From: an uncultured Rhodospirillaceae bacterium
GTDB taxonomy: Bacteria > Pseudomonadota > Alphaproteobacteria > Rhodospirillales > Casp-alpha2
DNA length: 10,887 nt
Direction of reading: 5' to 3'
Assembly (NCBI GenBank): GCA_913048145.1
Contig: CAJWVP010000063.1
Location: 1-10,887, forward strand
Positions 1 to 7,289 of this stretch are shown one piece after another. The translations under genes and the position numbers were made by a program. Numbering within the stretch: position 1 is the stretch's first letter; every line of letters starts with the position of its first letter. The notes under the pieces are model-generated. The model was not told where the DNA came from. It saw only the letters and a list, made by a program, of their open reading frames with translations, and searched no databases.

Positions 1-324
1 GATTATCTATACGGGTTGCTGACCGGCTACGAAGATGCGCCAGCGGGCTTCAAAGTTGCGGAGGGCGGCGCCTACAACAAATACTATCCGGGCCACGTCA
101 TCGCCATGGCCGCCCCCCTGGCCGATGAAGCCGTAGAATACCAAGACGGCACAAAAGCCACAGTCGCCCAAATGGCGAAGGATGTGACGGTGTTCCTCGC
201 CTGGACCGCAGAACCCGAGTTGGAGGCCCGCAAGGCCATGGGGATCAAGGTTCTACTGTTCCTGATCATAATGACCGGCCTTCTTTACGCGGTGAAACGC
301 AAGGTCTGGGAGGATGTCCACTAA
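1..324 (+). CDS. petC: Cytochrome c1 of the bc1 complex, C-terminal part (5' end outside window)
   Basis: This is the last 107 codons of cytochrome c1, the haem-carrying subunit of the ubiquinol-cytochrome c reductase in the inner membrane, which passes electrons from the Rieske protein to soluble cytochrome c. The frame is open from base 1, so the haem-binding CXXCH region lies upstream of the window. The segment YYPGHVIAMAAPL (about residues 29-41 of the fragment) matches the family motif containing the axial haem methionine; that Met is encoded at 106-108. Near the C-terminus a hydrophobic helix (KVLLFLIIMTGLLYAV) is followed by a basic stretch, the usual tail anchor with the bulk of the protein in the periplasm. 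A strong terminator follows 30 bases downstream, so petC is the last gene of its operon (petABC by analogy; petA and petB are not visible). The identification is firm. Confidence 0.93.
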   Translation, partial: DYLYGLLTGYEDAPAGFKVAEGGAYNKYYPGHVIAMAAPLADEAVEYQDGTKATVAQMAKDVTVFLAWTAEPELEARKAMGIKVLLFLIIMTGLLYAVKRKVWEDVH

Positions 325-353
325 GTACAACCAACCTGGAAACCGGTTTGGAG

Positions 354-376
354 ACGGCCCCCTTCGGGGCCGTTTT
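354..376 (+). terminator. Intrinsic terminator after petC
   Basis: An 8-bp perfect stem (ACGGCCCC / GGGGCCGT) with a four-base CTTC loop runs into TTTT and then CATTT. It starts 30 bases after the petC stop codon and precedes the next gene by about 140 bases, so it separates the bc1 operon from the acyl-CoA synthetase gene. Confidence 0.9.
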
Positions 377-517
377 CATTTGCGTGATCGGTGACGGTGG
401 TTAGCCTGGAGCCTATTGAATCAAATGATGGTGATTGTTCGTGACATAACAGTAGGCACTATGATTATGGATTATGAAGAAACCATCCAATTCCACTGAA
501 TATTTCTGGAGATTTTC

Positions 518-2158
518 ATGACTGAACAATTTCCTCCATTCAACTACGCGGCCACATGTAAGGCATTTTCCTACTCAGTTCCCGACGATTTCAACTTTGC
601 CTTCGACGTTGTCGCCAAACGGGCGGCGGAGGCGGACAAGGTCGCGCTTATAGCGGTCGACCGGACCGGAGAAGAGGTCATTCATCACAGTTACAGCGAC
701 CTAGACAAGGCATCCAATCGGTTCGCCAATGCGCTTATGGCTATGGGTGTCGAAAAAGGGGATCCAGCATTGGTCGTGCTGCCACGGATTCCCGAGTGGT
801 ATCACGTGCTACTGGGCTGCTGTAAGACCGGTGTCATCGCTATGCCCGGCACCAATCTTCTAAAGGCCAAAGATCTTGAATACCGCATCAAACGTGCGGA
901 CGCCAAATTAGCAATCGTGACAACGGCGCACGCGGAAGCCGTTGAGGAAATCATGGCCAATTGCCCGACCCTAGAGCATTTGGTTCTGGTCGGCGATGAG
1001 CGCGAAGGTTGGTCGGCGTTTGAGACGATCTGTGTAGCGGAACGCGATGAGGTCGACCGCGCCACGCTACCAACTACTCGGGCCGAAGAGTTAATGCTGA
1101 TCTATTTTACATCGGGAACGACAGCCAATCCCAAAATGGTCGGACGGGATCATGCCTACGCCTTCGCCCATTCCATCACTGGCGACTACTGGATGGACTT
1201 AAAGGAAAGTGATGTTCATTGGACATTAACCGATACGGGCTGGGCAAAAGCGGCCTGGGGTTTGCTATATCCACCCCTTTTAGCTGGATCAGCCATCTTG
1301 CTCTATGACGGCGAAGGATTTGATCTGGACATGCATCTAAAGATCATCGCCGAGCAAAACGTCACCACCTTCTGCGCTCCACCCACCATTTACCGGGCCT
1401 TCGCGCAGTCGGACACGTCTGGGTCCGATTTTAGCTCATTACGGCATTGTTTCGGTGCCGGCGAGCCCCTGAACCCAGAAGCCATGCGCGCTTGGAAAGA
1501 TGCCACCGGTTGCGACATCTACGATGGTTACGGCCAGACAGAAACCATCAACATCGTCGCCAATTTCCCTGGCATGGAAATCCGTCCAGGCTCCATGGGC
1601 AAGCCCTGTCCCGGATTGACGGTCGACGTCATCGATGACGAAGGCAATATCGTCGATGACGACGACGTCGGCCACATCGGCGTCAAAATCACCGATCCCT
1701 ATCCGCCTGGCTTGTTCCGCGGCTACTATCGCGACGAACAGGAGACAGCGGTATCCTTCCGCAATGGCTGGTACTATACGGGTGACACGGCAACTCGCGA
1801 CCCGGATGGCTATATCTGGTTTGTCGGCCGCTCCGACGACATCATTACATCGGCCGGTTACCGCATCAGCCCGTTTGAAGTGGAGAGCGCACTTATCGAA
1901 CACGCCGCTGTCGCGGAATCCGCCGTCGTCGCCAAACCCGATGACTTGCGCGGGGAGATCGTCGTAGCCTTCATCACGCTCGCAGCCGGTTACGCGCCAT
2001 CAGATGATCTGGCTGGGGAAATTCAGGGTTTCGTCAAAAACCTGACCGCGCCCTACAAGTACCCACGACGGATTGAGTTCCGGGATGCGTTGCCGAAAAC
2101 CATTTCCGGCAAGATCCGACGCATCGAACTGCGCGATGACGCCCGCGACCTGCCTTAA
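518..2158 (+). CDS. Acyl-CoA synthetase, AMP-forming, medium-chain (ACSM-like) type
   Basis: A 546-residue member of the ANL superfamily, expected to activate a carboxylic acid with ATP and load it onto CoA. Family motifs occur in order: P-loop TSGTTANPK (198-206), the block DVHWTLTDTGWAKAAWG (232-248) typical of medium-chain/ACSM synthetases, YGQTE (338-342), YTGD (420-423), GRSDDIITSAGYRI (437-450), and the catalytic lysine K532 in PKTISGKIRR. Length is normal and the protein appears intact. The ATG at 518 has GGAG at 508-511, six bases upstream. It is monocistronic: a terminator lies before it and the mtn operon converges on it. The substrate cannot be read from sequence; a medium-chain, branched or aromatic acid is likely. 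One oddity: the P-loop glycine of the usual TSGTTG is alanine (A203). The gene uses A/T-ending codons (TTA, CTA, TTT) rather freely, but this is only an impression. Confidence 0.9.
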   Translation: MTEQFPPFNYAATCKAFSYSVPDDFNFAFDVVAKRAAEADKVALIAVDRTGEEVIHHSYSDLDKASNRFANALMAMGVEKGDPALVVLPRIPEWYHVLLGCCKTGVIAMPGTNLLKAKDLEYRIKRADAKLAIVTTAHAEAVEEIMANCPTLEHLVLVGDEREGWSAFETICVAERDEVDRATLPTTRAEELMLIYFTSGTTANPKMVGRDHAYAFAHSITGDYWMDLKESDVHWTLTDTGWAKAAWGLLYPPLLAGSAILLYDGEGFDLDMHLKIIAEQNVTTFCAPPTIYRAFAQSDTSGSDFSSLRHCFGAGEPLNPEAMRAWKDATGCDIYDGYGQTETINIVANFPGMEIRPGSMGKPCPGLTVDVIDDEGNIVDDDDVGHIGVKITDPYPPGLFRGYYRDEQETAVSFRNGWYYTGDTATRDPDGYIWFVGRSDDIITSAGYRISPFEVESALIEHAAVAESAVVAKPDDLRGEIVVAFITLAAGYAPSDDLAGEIQGFVKNLTAPYKYPRRIEFRDALPKTISGKIRRIELRDDARDLP

Positions 2159-2165
2159 CGGCAGG
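2149..2165. repeat. Hairpin spanning the stop codon of the acyl-CoA synthetase gene
   Basis: A perfect 6-bp inverted repeat, CCTGCC / GGCAGG, encloses a 5-base loop (TTAAC) that contains the TAA stop codon (2156-2158). It lies in the gap between two convergent genes. There is no T-run on either side, so it is not a classical intrinsic terminator; it may help define 3' ends or be chance. Confidence 0.4.
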
Positions 2166-2191
2166 ACACCGCACGCAAACTAGCTTACCCA

Positions 2192-3298
2192 TCAGGCCTT
2201 GTCGGGATACATGGCGACCAGTGCCGCCTTGGAGGCTTCGGCAACGCCACGCTCTGTGATCAGTCCCGTCACCAACCGCGACGGCGTTACGTCGAAGGCA
2301 TAGTTGGCGGCGTTCGCCCCATCGGGCGTCAACTGGACCGGAACGAGGCTTCCGTCTCGCGCCTTGCCCATGATCTCGGTGACCTCAGTCGCGTCGCGGT
2401 GTTCGATGGGGATGTCCTTCACTCCATCATCCACGGTCCAGTCGATGGTCGGCCCGGGGAGACCGACGTAGAATGGAACCCCGTTATCATACGCAGCAAG
2501 GGCCTTTAAATAGGTGCCGATCTTGTTACAGACGTCACCCGCTGCGGTAGTCCGATCCGTGCCGGTGATACAAAGGTCAACCAAGCCGTGCTGCATCAAG
2601 TGCCCCCCAACGTTATCGACGATCACCGTATGCGGCACACCGTGCTTGCCAAGCTCCCACGATGTCAGACTGGCACCCTGGTTACGGGGGCGGGTCTCGT
2701 CAACCCAGACGTGGACCGGGATTCCGGCGTCGTGCGCCTTGTATATAGGTGCCAGTGCTGTGCCCCAGTCCACCGTCGCCAACCAGCCGGCATTACAGTG
2801 GGTCAGGACGTTGACGCCACCATCTTTCAGAGCCGGCTTACCCTTGGCGGTCCAGGCCGATTCGATCAGGGGTCTGCCGTTATCCCCGATGGTCGAGCAG
2901 ATATCCACGTCCTCATCACAGATCTCAGCGGCCCGTGTGTACGCCGCTTCCTTGCGTTCATTGGGCGAAAGTGATCCCAGCAGGGCCTTCATCTCATCCA
3001 GTGCCCAGCGCAGGTTTACGGCGGTCGGACGCGTCGCATAGAGGGCGTCGTGAGCTTTCGCGATGGCGCTATCGGACGGGTCCGCGTGCACTGCCAAGGC
3101 CATACCGTAGGCAGTCGTTGCGCCGATCAAGGGAGCACCGCGTACCCACATGTCGCGGATCGCCGCGCAGGCATCATCGAGGCTCTCCAAGCGGACAGTG
3201 GCAAACTCATGCGGCAGTTTGGTCTGGTCGATGATCTCCACAGCCCAGCCGTCATCTGCCAACCAGATGGTGCGATAAGGAGTACCGTCAACGTTCAT
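2192..3298 (-). CDS. mtnA: S-methyl-5-thioribose-1-phosphate isomerase
   Basis: A 368-residue aldose-ketose isomerase converting 5-methylthioribose-1-phosphate to 5-methylthioribulose-1-phosphate, related to the eIF2B alpha/beta/delta family. Visible signatures are RGAPLIGA (53-60), THCNAG with the catalytic cysteine C168, ETRPRNQGASLTSWEL (201-216), GTDRTTAAGDVCNKIGTY (246-263) with the catalytic aspartate D248, and a C-terminal FDVTP motif. Length is normal. The start chosen is ATG at 3298, preceded by GAGGA at 3305-3309 with six bases of spacing; an in-frame start 13 codons further upstream would lie deeper in the GNAT gene and lacks support. The start overlaps the end of the GNAT gene by 11 bases, so translation is probably coupled. 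It is the last gene of the operon DLH-mtnP-GNAT-mtnA. The next enzymes (MtnB or a shunt aldolase) are not in the window. Confidence 0.94.
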   Translation of the reverse strand: MNVDGTPYRTIWLADDGWAVEIIDQTKLPHEFATVRLESLDDACAAIRDMWVRGAPLIGATTAYGMALAVHADPSDSAIAKAHDALYATRPTAVNLRWALDEMKALLGSLSPNERKEAAYTRAAEICDEDVDICSTIGDNGRPLIESAWTAKGKPALKDGGVNVLTHCNAGWLATVDWGTALAPIYKAHDAGIPVHVWVDETRPRNQGASLTSWELGKHGVPHTVIVDNVGGHLMQHGLVDLCITGTDRTTAAGDVCNKIGTYLKALAAYDNGVPFYVGLPGPTIDWTVDDGVKDIPIEHRDATEVTEIMGKARDGSLVPVQLTPDGANAANYAFDVTPSRLVTGLITERGVAEASKAALVAMYPDKA

Positions 3299-3752
3299 AC
3301 GTGATCCTCTTTTCAAAGTAGACGCGATCAAACCCATCTTCGCTGACCCGATGGGTTTCGACGTACCCGAGCCGGGTGTAGAAGTCCAGGTTCTCGATCA
3401 TGTGGACATTAGTGCAGATATACAGCCTCTCCAGTCCATTATCGTCGGCCTCCTGTTCCGCGAAGTATAATAAACTCCGGCCAATGCCCTCACCATGGTG
3501 ATTAGGATGGACGGCGACATTCTCGATGAATTGGCTCGTGTCTTTCTCAAAGGTCGCAATATACCCGGCGGCGACGCCGGACGCTTCTGCCACGTAAGCT
3601 GCACCCTCCGCAACATAGGCTGCGAAATCGGCAACCATGGGCGCGGGTTTTTGACCTATGCGAACAACGTAGGGGGCAAACGCAGCTTCGGCGATCAGGG
3701 CAAGCGCCGGCACGTCATCGGCAGTCGCTCGACGGATCCAGACACCAACCAA
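3288..3752 (-). CDS. GNAT-family N-acetyltransferase (acceptor unknown)
   Basis: A 154-residue single-domain GNAT protein expected to transfer an acetyl group from acetyl-CoA to an amine. The N-terminal strand WIRRATADDVPAL (5-17) is typical. Motif A, the pyrophosphate-binding loop, is VAVHPNHHGEGIGRSLL (79-95), and motif B is NLDFYTRLGYVETHRV (121-136). The first possible start is TTG at 3752, four bases after the mtnP stop (TGA), with no strong Shine-Dalgarno sequence; expression probably depends on coupling to mtnP. Its 3' end overlaps the mtnA start by 11 bases. Being wedged between two enzymes of methylthioadenosine salvage suggests co-expression with that pathway, but the sequence does not show what it acetylates. 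Protein N-terminal, polyamine or small-molecule acceptors are all possible; MTA is a by-product of polyamine synthesis, which makes a polyamine worth considering. Confidence 0.88.
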   Translation of the reverse strand: MVGVWIRRATADDVPALALIAEAAFAPYVVRIGQKPAPMVADFAAYVAEGAAYVAEASGVAAGYIATFEKDTSQFIENVAVHPNHHGEGIGRSLLYFAEQEADDNGLERLYICTNVHMIENLDFYTRLGYVETHRVSEDGFDRVYFEKRITYER

Positions 3753-3756
3753 TAGT

Positions 3757-4647
3757 TCAGCCGCCGAGCACTCGTCCGGCGACGGCGTCGAGTTTTTTGA
3801 TCATCTCGGGATCACGGGCCTCGGGCGCAGTAATGATCGCCACTTCCAATGCCGTGTGACAACCGGCGCTGCAGCTCTCATCTCGGCCGCTCAACTTCGG
3901 CGTCACGGCCTTGACGAGCTCACGCGCCTTCCCGGCGTTCGACATCAGCACCTGGATGATGGCGTCGACGGTAACGTGATCGTGGTCTGGGTGCCAACAA
4001 TCGTAATCTGTTACCATAGCCACCGTGGCATAACACATCTCGGCTTCACGGGCGAGCTTCGCTTCTGGCATGTTCGTCATACCGATCACGTCGCACCCCC
4101 AGGACCGATAAAGTTCTGACTCCGCCAGGGTCGAGAACTGTGGCCCTTCCATCGCGAGGTAAGTGCCACCCATCTGATGCGGGATGTCCAACTCGGCGCA
4201 GGCTTTTTGGGCGGCGGCGGCTAGGCGCGAGCAAATTGGATGTCCTAGGCCCACGTGCGCCACCAGTCCGCTCCCGAAGAAAGACTTCACGCGCGCGAAA
4301 GTGCGGTCGACGAACTGGTCGCAGATCACAAAAGTGCCTGGCGGCAGTTCCTCTTTGAACGACCCACAGGCAGAAAGTGACAAGATCTCCGTCACGCCGG
4401 CCCGCTTCAAGGCGTCAATGTTGGCGCGAAAGTTCAGCTCCGAGGGGGGGATACGGTGACCCCGACCATGCCGGGGAAGGAAAACAAGCTTCTGGCCGTC
4501 CAGTTCGCCAAACAGAAGTTCATCGGAGGCCTCCCCAAAGGGCGTGTCGACGCGTTCCCAACGGGTATTCGCCAACCCGTCGATCTCATAAACGCCGCTG
4601 CCACCGATGACGCCGATTACCGGCGGCGTGCCTGGAATTACCGTCAT
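3757..4647 (-). CDS. mtnP: S-methyl-5'-thioadenosine phosphorylase
   Basis: A 296-residue trimeric-type (PNP/MTAP family 2) phosphorylase that splits 5'-methylthioadenosine with phosphate into adenine and methylthioribose-1-phosphate, the substrate pathway of MtnA next door. Motifs: GGSGVY (15-20, phosphate loop), PRHGRGH (58-64), SACGS (92-96), MEGPQFSTLAES (166-177), GMTNMPEAKLAREAE (189-203), and TDYDCWH (213-219). The aspartates of TDYDC (D214, D216) mark adenine-specific MTAPs, as opposed to guanine/hypoxanthine PNPs, which carry Asn there. The ATG at 4647 lies six bases after the stop of the upstream hydrolase gene; no strong ribosome binding site is visible, so translational coupling is likely. 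Length and domain are normal. No adenine phosphoribosyltransferase gene for the released adenine is present in the window. Confidence 0.95.
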   Translation of the reverse strand: MTVIPGTPPVIGVIGGSGVYEIDGLANTRWERVDTPFGEASDELLFGELDGQKLVFLPRHGRGHRIPPSELNFRANIDALKRAGVTEILSLSACGSFKEELPPGTFVICDQFVDRTFARVKSFFGSGLVAHVGLGHPICSRLAAAAQKACAELDIPHQMGGTYLAMEGPQFSTLAESELYRSWGCDVIGMTNMPEAKLAREAEMCYATVAMVTDYDCWHPDHDHVTVDAIIQVLMSNAGKARELVKAVTPKLSGRDESCSAGCHTALEVAIITAPEARDPEMIKKLDAVAGRVLGG

Positions 4648-4653
4648 CGTTCG

Positions 4654-5328
4654 TCAGCCAGCCAAGACGTCATCAAACAGACGTATTGTCCGCATACTGG
4701 CGATGTTTGCGGCGCGCGGATTGAACTGACCACGCTGGTCGCAATGAAACCCGTGATCGGCCTCATAGACAAAGATCTCTGCGCTGGGATGCGCGGCCTC
4801 AATAGCCTCTACATCCGCCATTGGGATGGAGGCGTCTTCCCGACCGAAGTGTGCTATCGTCGGACATTTCAGCTCTTCTTCGTTGTAGTCGATGATCCCG
4901 CCACCATAATACGCGACAGCAGCCTGCATATCTAGACGGCAGGCTGCCATCCAGGCGACGACGCCGCCCCAGCAGAATCCGGTGATGCCGACCTTACCCG
5001 CGTCGACAACGTTTGCGCGCGCGGCTTCTACATCCGCCATGACTTTGTCCAGTTCGGCGTTAGCCTGGGCCTTGAGGTCCCGTCCGGCGGACATATCGTC
5101 GGGGTTGTAACCACCGTCAAAGCTTTTGTGCCAACGATCGTAGAGCGCCGGCGCGATGGCCGTATAGCCGACATGGGCGAACCGTTCGGTCACATCGCGA
5201 ATATGTTCGTTCACACCGAAGATTTCCTGCACGACAATAACGGCCCCCTTCGGGGTGCCTTCAGCCTCGCAACGGTAAGCGTCAAACTCGAAACCGTCCG
5301 ATGAGGTTAAGATAATGTCTTGGCCCAT
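4654..5328 (-). CDS. Dienelactone hydrolase family protein
   Basis: A 224-residue alpha/beta hydrolase of the dienelactone hydrolase (DLH) family, predicted cytosolic. The catalytic triad is visible: C119 in GFCWGG (117-122), D165 in GREDASIP (162-169) and H192 in ADHGFH (190-195). The conserved Glu that activates the cysteine is E35 in QEIFG. The protein has full family length. The start is ATG at 5328, preceded by an excellent GGGAGGA at 5333-5339; the longer in-frame version adding ten residues is less likely. It is the first gene of the operon with mtnP, GNAT and mtnA. Family members hydrolyse lactones or esters, but most genomic copies have no proven substrate and nothing here indicates chlorocatechol breakdown. 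Its place ahead of mtnP suggests shared control with MTA salvage, which is inference. Confidence 0.9.
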   Translation of the reverse strand: MGQDIILTSSDGFEFDAYRCEAEGTPKGAVIVVQEIFGVNEHIRDVTERFAHVGYTAIAPALYDRWHKSFDGGYNPDDMSAGRDLKAQANAELDKVMADVEAARANVVDAGKVGITGFCWGGVVAWMAACRLDMQAAVAYYGGGIIDYNEEELKCPTIAHFGREDASIPMADVEAIEAAHPSAEIFVYEADHGFHCDQRGQFNPRAANIASMRTIRLFDDVLAG

Positions 5329-5494
5329 GAGGTCCTCCCGTTTTAAATCTTCGGGCACAGGCTATCCCAAGTGCCCCGCAAACGAAACAGGAAGACGGCC
5401 AGTATTACGATCCGGCGGATGCCCCCGCCCATGCATAAAAGCGTAGGCCAACTCAACCTTACTCAACCATGACTGATTTTATTTTCAGTCGATA

Positions 5495-5526
5495 TCGAAT
5501 TAAAGACGTCTGTCCGTAAAATTCGA
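5495..5526 (-). repeat. Inverted repeat directly after ychF, possible 3'-end structure
   Basis: TCGAATT (5495-5501) and AATTCGA (5520-5526) form a 7-bp inverted repeat around an 18-base loop that itself holds the palindrome AGACGTCT. It begins immediately after the ychF stop codon. A second short inverted repeat, GACTGA/TCAGTC, lies just beyond at about 5471-5490. No clean T-run follows on the minus strand, so its role as the operon terminator is uncertain. The rest of the gap to the hydrolase gene (5329-5494) shows only that gene's ribosome binding site; I could not define a promoter there with confidence. Confidence 0.4.
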
Positions 5527-6627
5527 CTAAACGTTGAACCGGAACAGCAAGACGTCTCCGTCCTGAACGACATAGTCCTTGCCTTCCTGACGCATCTTTC
5601 CAGCATCCTTGGCGGCCTGCTCACCGCCTAGATTCACGAAGGTTTCGTAGGCGATAGTCTCCGCCTTGATGAAGCCTTTCTCGAAATCCGTGTGGATAGC
5701 GCCGGCAGCCTGCGGCGCCTTGGCGCTCCGCTTAACCGTCCAGGCGCGAGTCTCTTTCGGGCCGGAGGTGAAAAAGGTAATCAGATCAAGAAGGCTATAA
5801 CCGGCGCGAACCACGCTGGCCAAGCCGGTTTCGTTCAAGCCCAATGCGTCAAGAAACTCAGCCTTCTCCGCCTCATCGCTCAGTTGCGCCACTTCTTCTT
5901 CGATCTTCGCGGAGATGACCACAGAACTGGCGCCCTGTTCGTTGGCCATGGCGGCAACCTTTTCTGTCCAAAGGTTGCCATTAGCGGCCTCATCCTCGCC
6001 GACGTTGCAAACGTAGAGGACCGGCTTTGCAGTCAGGGTCTGAAGCATTCGCATGCCCTTACCCTCGCCTTCTGCCAATCCCATCAACCGCAACGGCTGA
6101 CCATCACGGAGGTGCGTCAGGGCTTGTTCCACTAGTTGCAATGTGGTCGCGGCTTCCTTGTCTTGGCCACGCACCTTCTTCGTCAAGGGCTCAATGCGCT
6201 TTTCTAGGCTTTCCATATCGGCGAGCATGAGTTCAGTTTCCACTGTCTCTGCATCGCGGACCGGATCAATACTGCCGTCGACATGCGTTACATTCTCGTC
6301 CTCGAAACACCGCAGGACGTGAACAATCGCATCCACCTCACGGATATTGGCCAGAAACTGGTTGCCCAACCCCTCGCCCTTCGACGCGCCACGAACCAAT
6401 CCGGCAATGTCCACAAATTCCAAGTGGGTCGGCACGACATTGGCGGACACGGTGATTTTGGCAATCTTCTCCAACCGGTCATCAGGGACGCCAACACGTC
6501 CCGTATTTGGTTCAATGGTGCAGAAGGGAAAATTCGCTGCTTCCGCCGCCGCTGTCTGCGTAAGAGCGTTGAAGAGGGTCGACTTCCCAACATTGGGTAG
6601 CCCTACGATGCCGCAATTGAACCCCAT
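5527..6627 (-). CDS. ychF: Ribosome-associated ATPase YchF (Ola1/Obg-like)
   Basis: A 366-residue member of the Obg/YchF family of P-loop NTPases. Family knowledge: YchF prefers ATP to GTP, binds ribosomes and is linked to redox and stress responses. Visible here are the Walker A/G1 motif GLPNVGKST (9-17), the G3 region DIAGLV followed by RGASKGEGLG, and an N-V-x-E element in place of the NKxD that gives guanine specificity, consistent with ATPase behaviour. The C-terminus is a TGS-type domain ending in DVLLFRFNV. The start is ATG at 6627, with AAGGA at 6634-6638 and six bases of spacing; it shares one base with the pth stop (TGATG), so the two are translationally coupled. A 23-residue upstream extension in frame would lie inside pth and lacks family similarity. 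It is the last gene of the prs-rplY-pth-ychF block. Confidence 0.96.
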   Translation of the reverse strand: MGFNCGIVGLPNVGKSTLFNALTQTAAAEAANFPFCTIEPNTGRVGVPDDRLEKIAKITVSANVVPTHLEFVDIAGLVRGASKGEGLGNQFLANIREVDAIVHVLRCFEDENVTHVDGSIDPVRDAETVETELMLADMESLEKRIEPLTKKVRGQDKEAATTLQLVEQALTHLRDGQPLRLMGLAEGEGKGMRMLQTLTAKPVLYVCNVGEDEAANGNLWTEKVAAMANEQGASSVVISAKIEEEVAQLSDEAEKAEFLDALGLNETGLASVVRAGYSLLDLITFFTSGPKETRAWTVKRSAKAPQAAGAIHTDFEKGFIKAETIAYETFVNLGGEQAAKDAGKMRQEGKDYVVQDGDVLLFRFNV

Positions 6628-7265
6628 CAGTCTTCCTTCTTCTCTCGTTTTTGGACATCGTGTTTCGATGCTTTGGGCCCGGGCGGTTGCGGGCACAGCG
6701 GATTAACGACGGATGCCATCTTGCTCATGAACGTCGAATCATCGTCGCCTACCAGCAAGGGAAAATATTCGCCGACGCCGCAAACCATGCGTTCGACCCA
6801 ATCGTGTTCCGATTTCGCGAAGTCCTTGAGGACATGGCCTGCCACTTTCGCCTTGTCACCGGGATGCCCCACGCCTAGGCGAACACGCGCGTAGTTGGCC
6901 CCAATGCGCGCATGGATGGACCGGAGCCCATTATGGCCCGCATGGCCGCCGCCGCGCTTCACCCGGACCTTGCCGCCAGCCAGATCGATCTCGTCATGAA
7001 TTACGATGACATCTTCAGGCGGTAGCTTGTAGAACACCATGGCCGCCTGCACGCTGCGGCCTGATTCATTCATATAGGTTCTCGGTTTCATCGCCAGGAT
7101 CTTCTCGCCGGCGATATTCCCTTCCGCAATTTCGCTCTGGAACTTCGCACGCGACTTAGAAAAGGAATGGCGGCGGACGACCTCGTCCACCGCCATGAAC
7201 CCAATGTTATGACGATTGTTAGCGTATTTGGCACCCGGATTGCCGAGACCGACGACCAGCAACAT
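6627..7265 (-). CDS. pth: Peptidyl-tRNA hydrolase
   Basis: A 212-residue cytosolic enzyme that releases peptides from prematurely dropped peptidyl-tRNA, an essential recycling function. Catalytic and binding residues of the family are present: N9 in GLGNPG (6-11), H19 in RHNIG (18-22), N66 in the TYMNESG segment, D91 in IHDEIDL (89-95) and N112 in AGHNGLRS (109-116). The catalytic domain ends near residue 188. The remaining tail is rich in proline and then lysine/charged residues (PQPPGPKAS, then QKREKKED), which makes the protein slightly longer than E. coli Pth. The ATG at 7265 follows the rplY stop by 24 bases; AAGGG lies about 10 bases upstream, a modest ribosome binding site. The stop overlaps the ychF start by one base. 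Confidence 0.96.
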   Translation of the reverse strand: MLLVVGLGNPGAKYANNRHNIGFMAVDEVVRRHSFSKSRAKFQSEIAEGNIAGEKILAMKPRTYMNESGRSVQAAMVFYKLPPEDVIVIHDEIDLAGGKVRVKRGGGHAGHNGLRSIHARIGANYARVRLGVGHPGDKAKVAGHVLKDFAKSEHDWVERMVCGVGEYFPLLVGDDDSTFMSKMASVVNPLCPQPPGPKASKHDVQKREKKED

Positions 7266-7289
7266 AAGCGAAGGCCCTTGCCTGGACGG

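Noticed and set aside
421..435. TTGAATCAA motif upstream of the acyl-CoA synthetase gene, considered as an FNR-type site
   Set aside because: The half-sites are too close together to match the TTGAT-N4-ATCAA arrangement.
1439..1903. A 154-codon minus-strand frame inside the acyl-CoA synthetase gene
   Set aside because: Antisense to well-conserved motifs (YGQTE, YTGD) of an intact enzyme; it has no family similarity.
4456..4935. A 159-codon plus-strand frame across mtnP and the hydrolase gene
   Set aside because: It spans the junction of two clear minus-strand genes whose active-site residues are all intact, so it is a shadow frame.
5243..5262. A CCCCTTCGGGG-type sequence resembling the petC terminator; a similar one occurs near 9571-9584
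   Set aside because: The first lies inside the hydrolase coding sequence and the second in the last codons of the lipoprotein gene. Neither is followed by a T-run on the transcribed strand, so I treat the resemblance as chance.
5329..5494. Possible S-adenosylmethionine riboswitch ahead of the MTA salvage operon
   Set aside because: I saw none of the conserved sequence blocks of SAM-II or other SAM riboswitch classes, only a short GGCGG/CCGCC inverted repeat.
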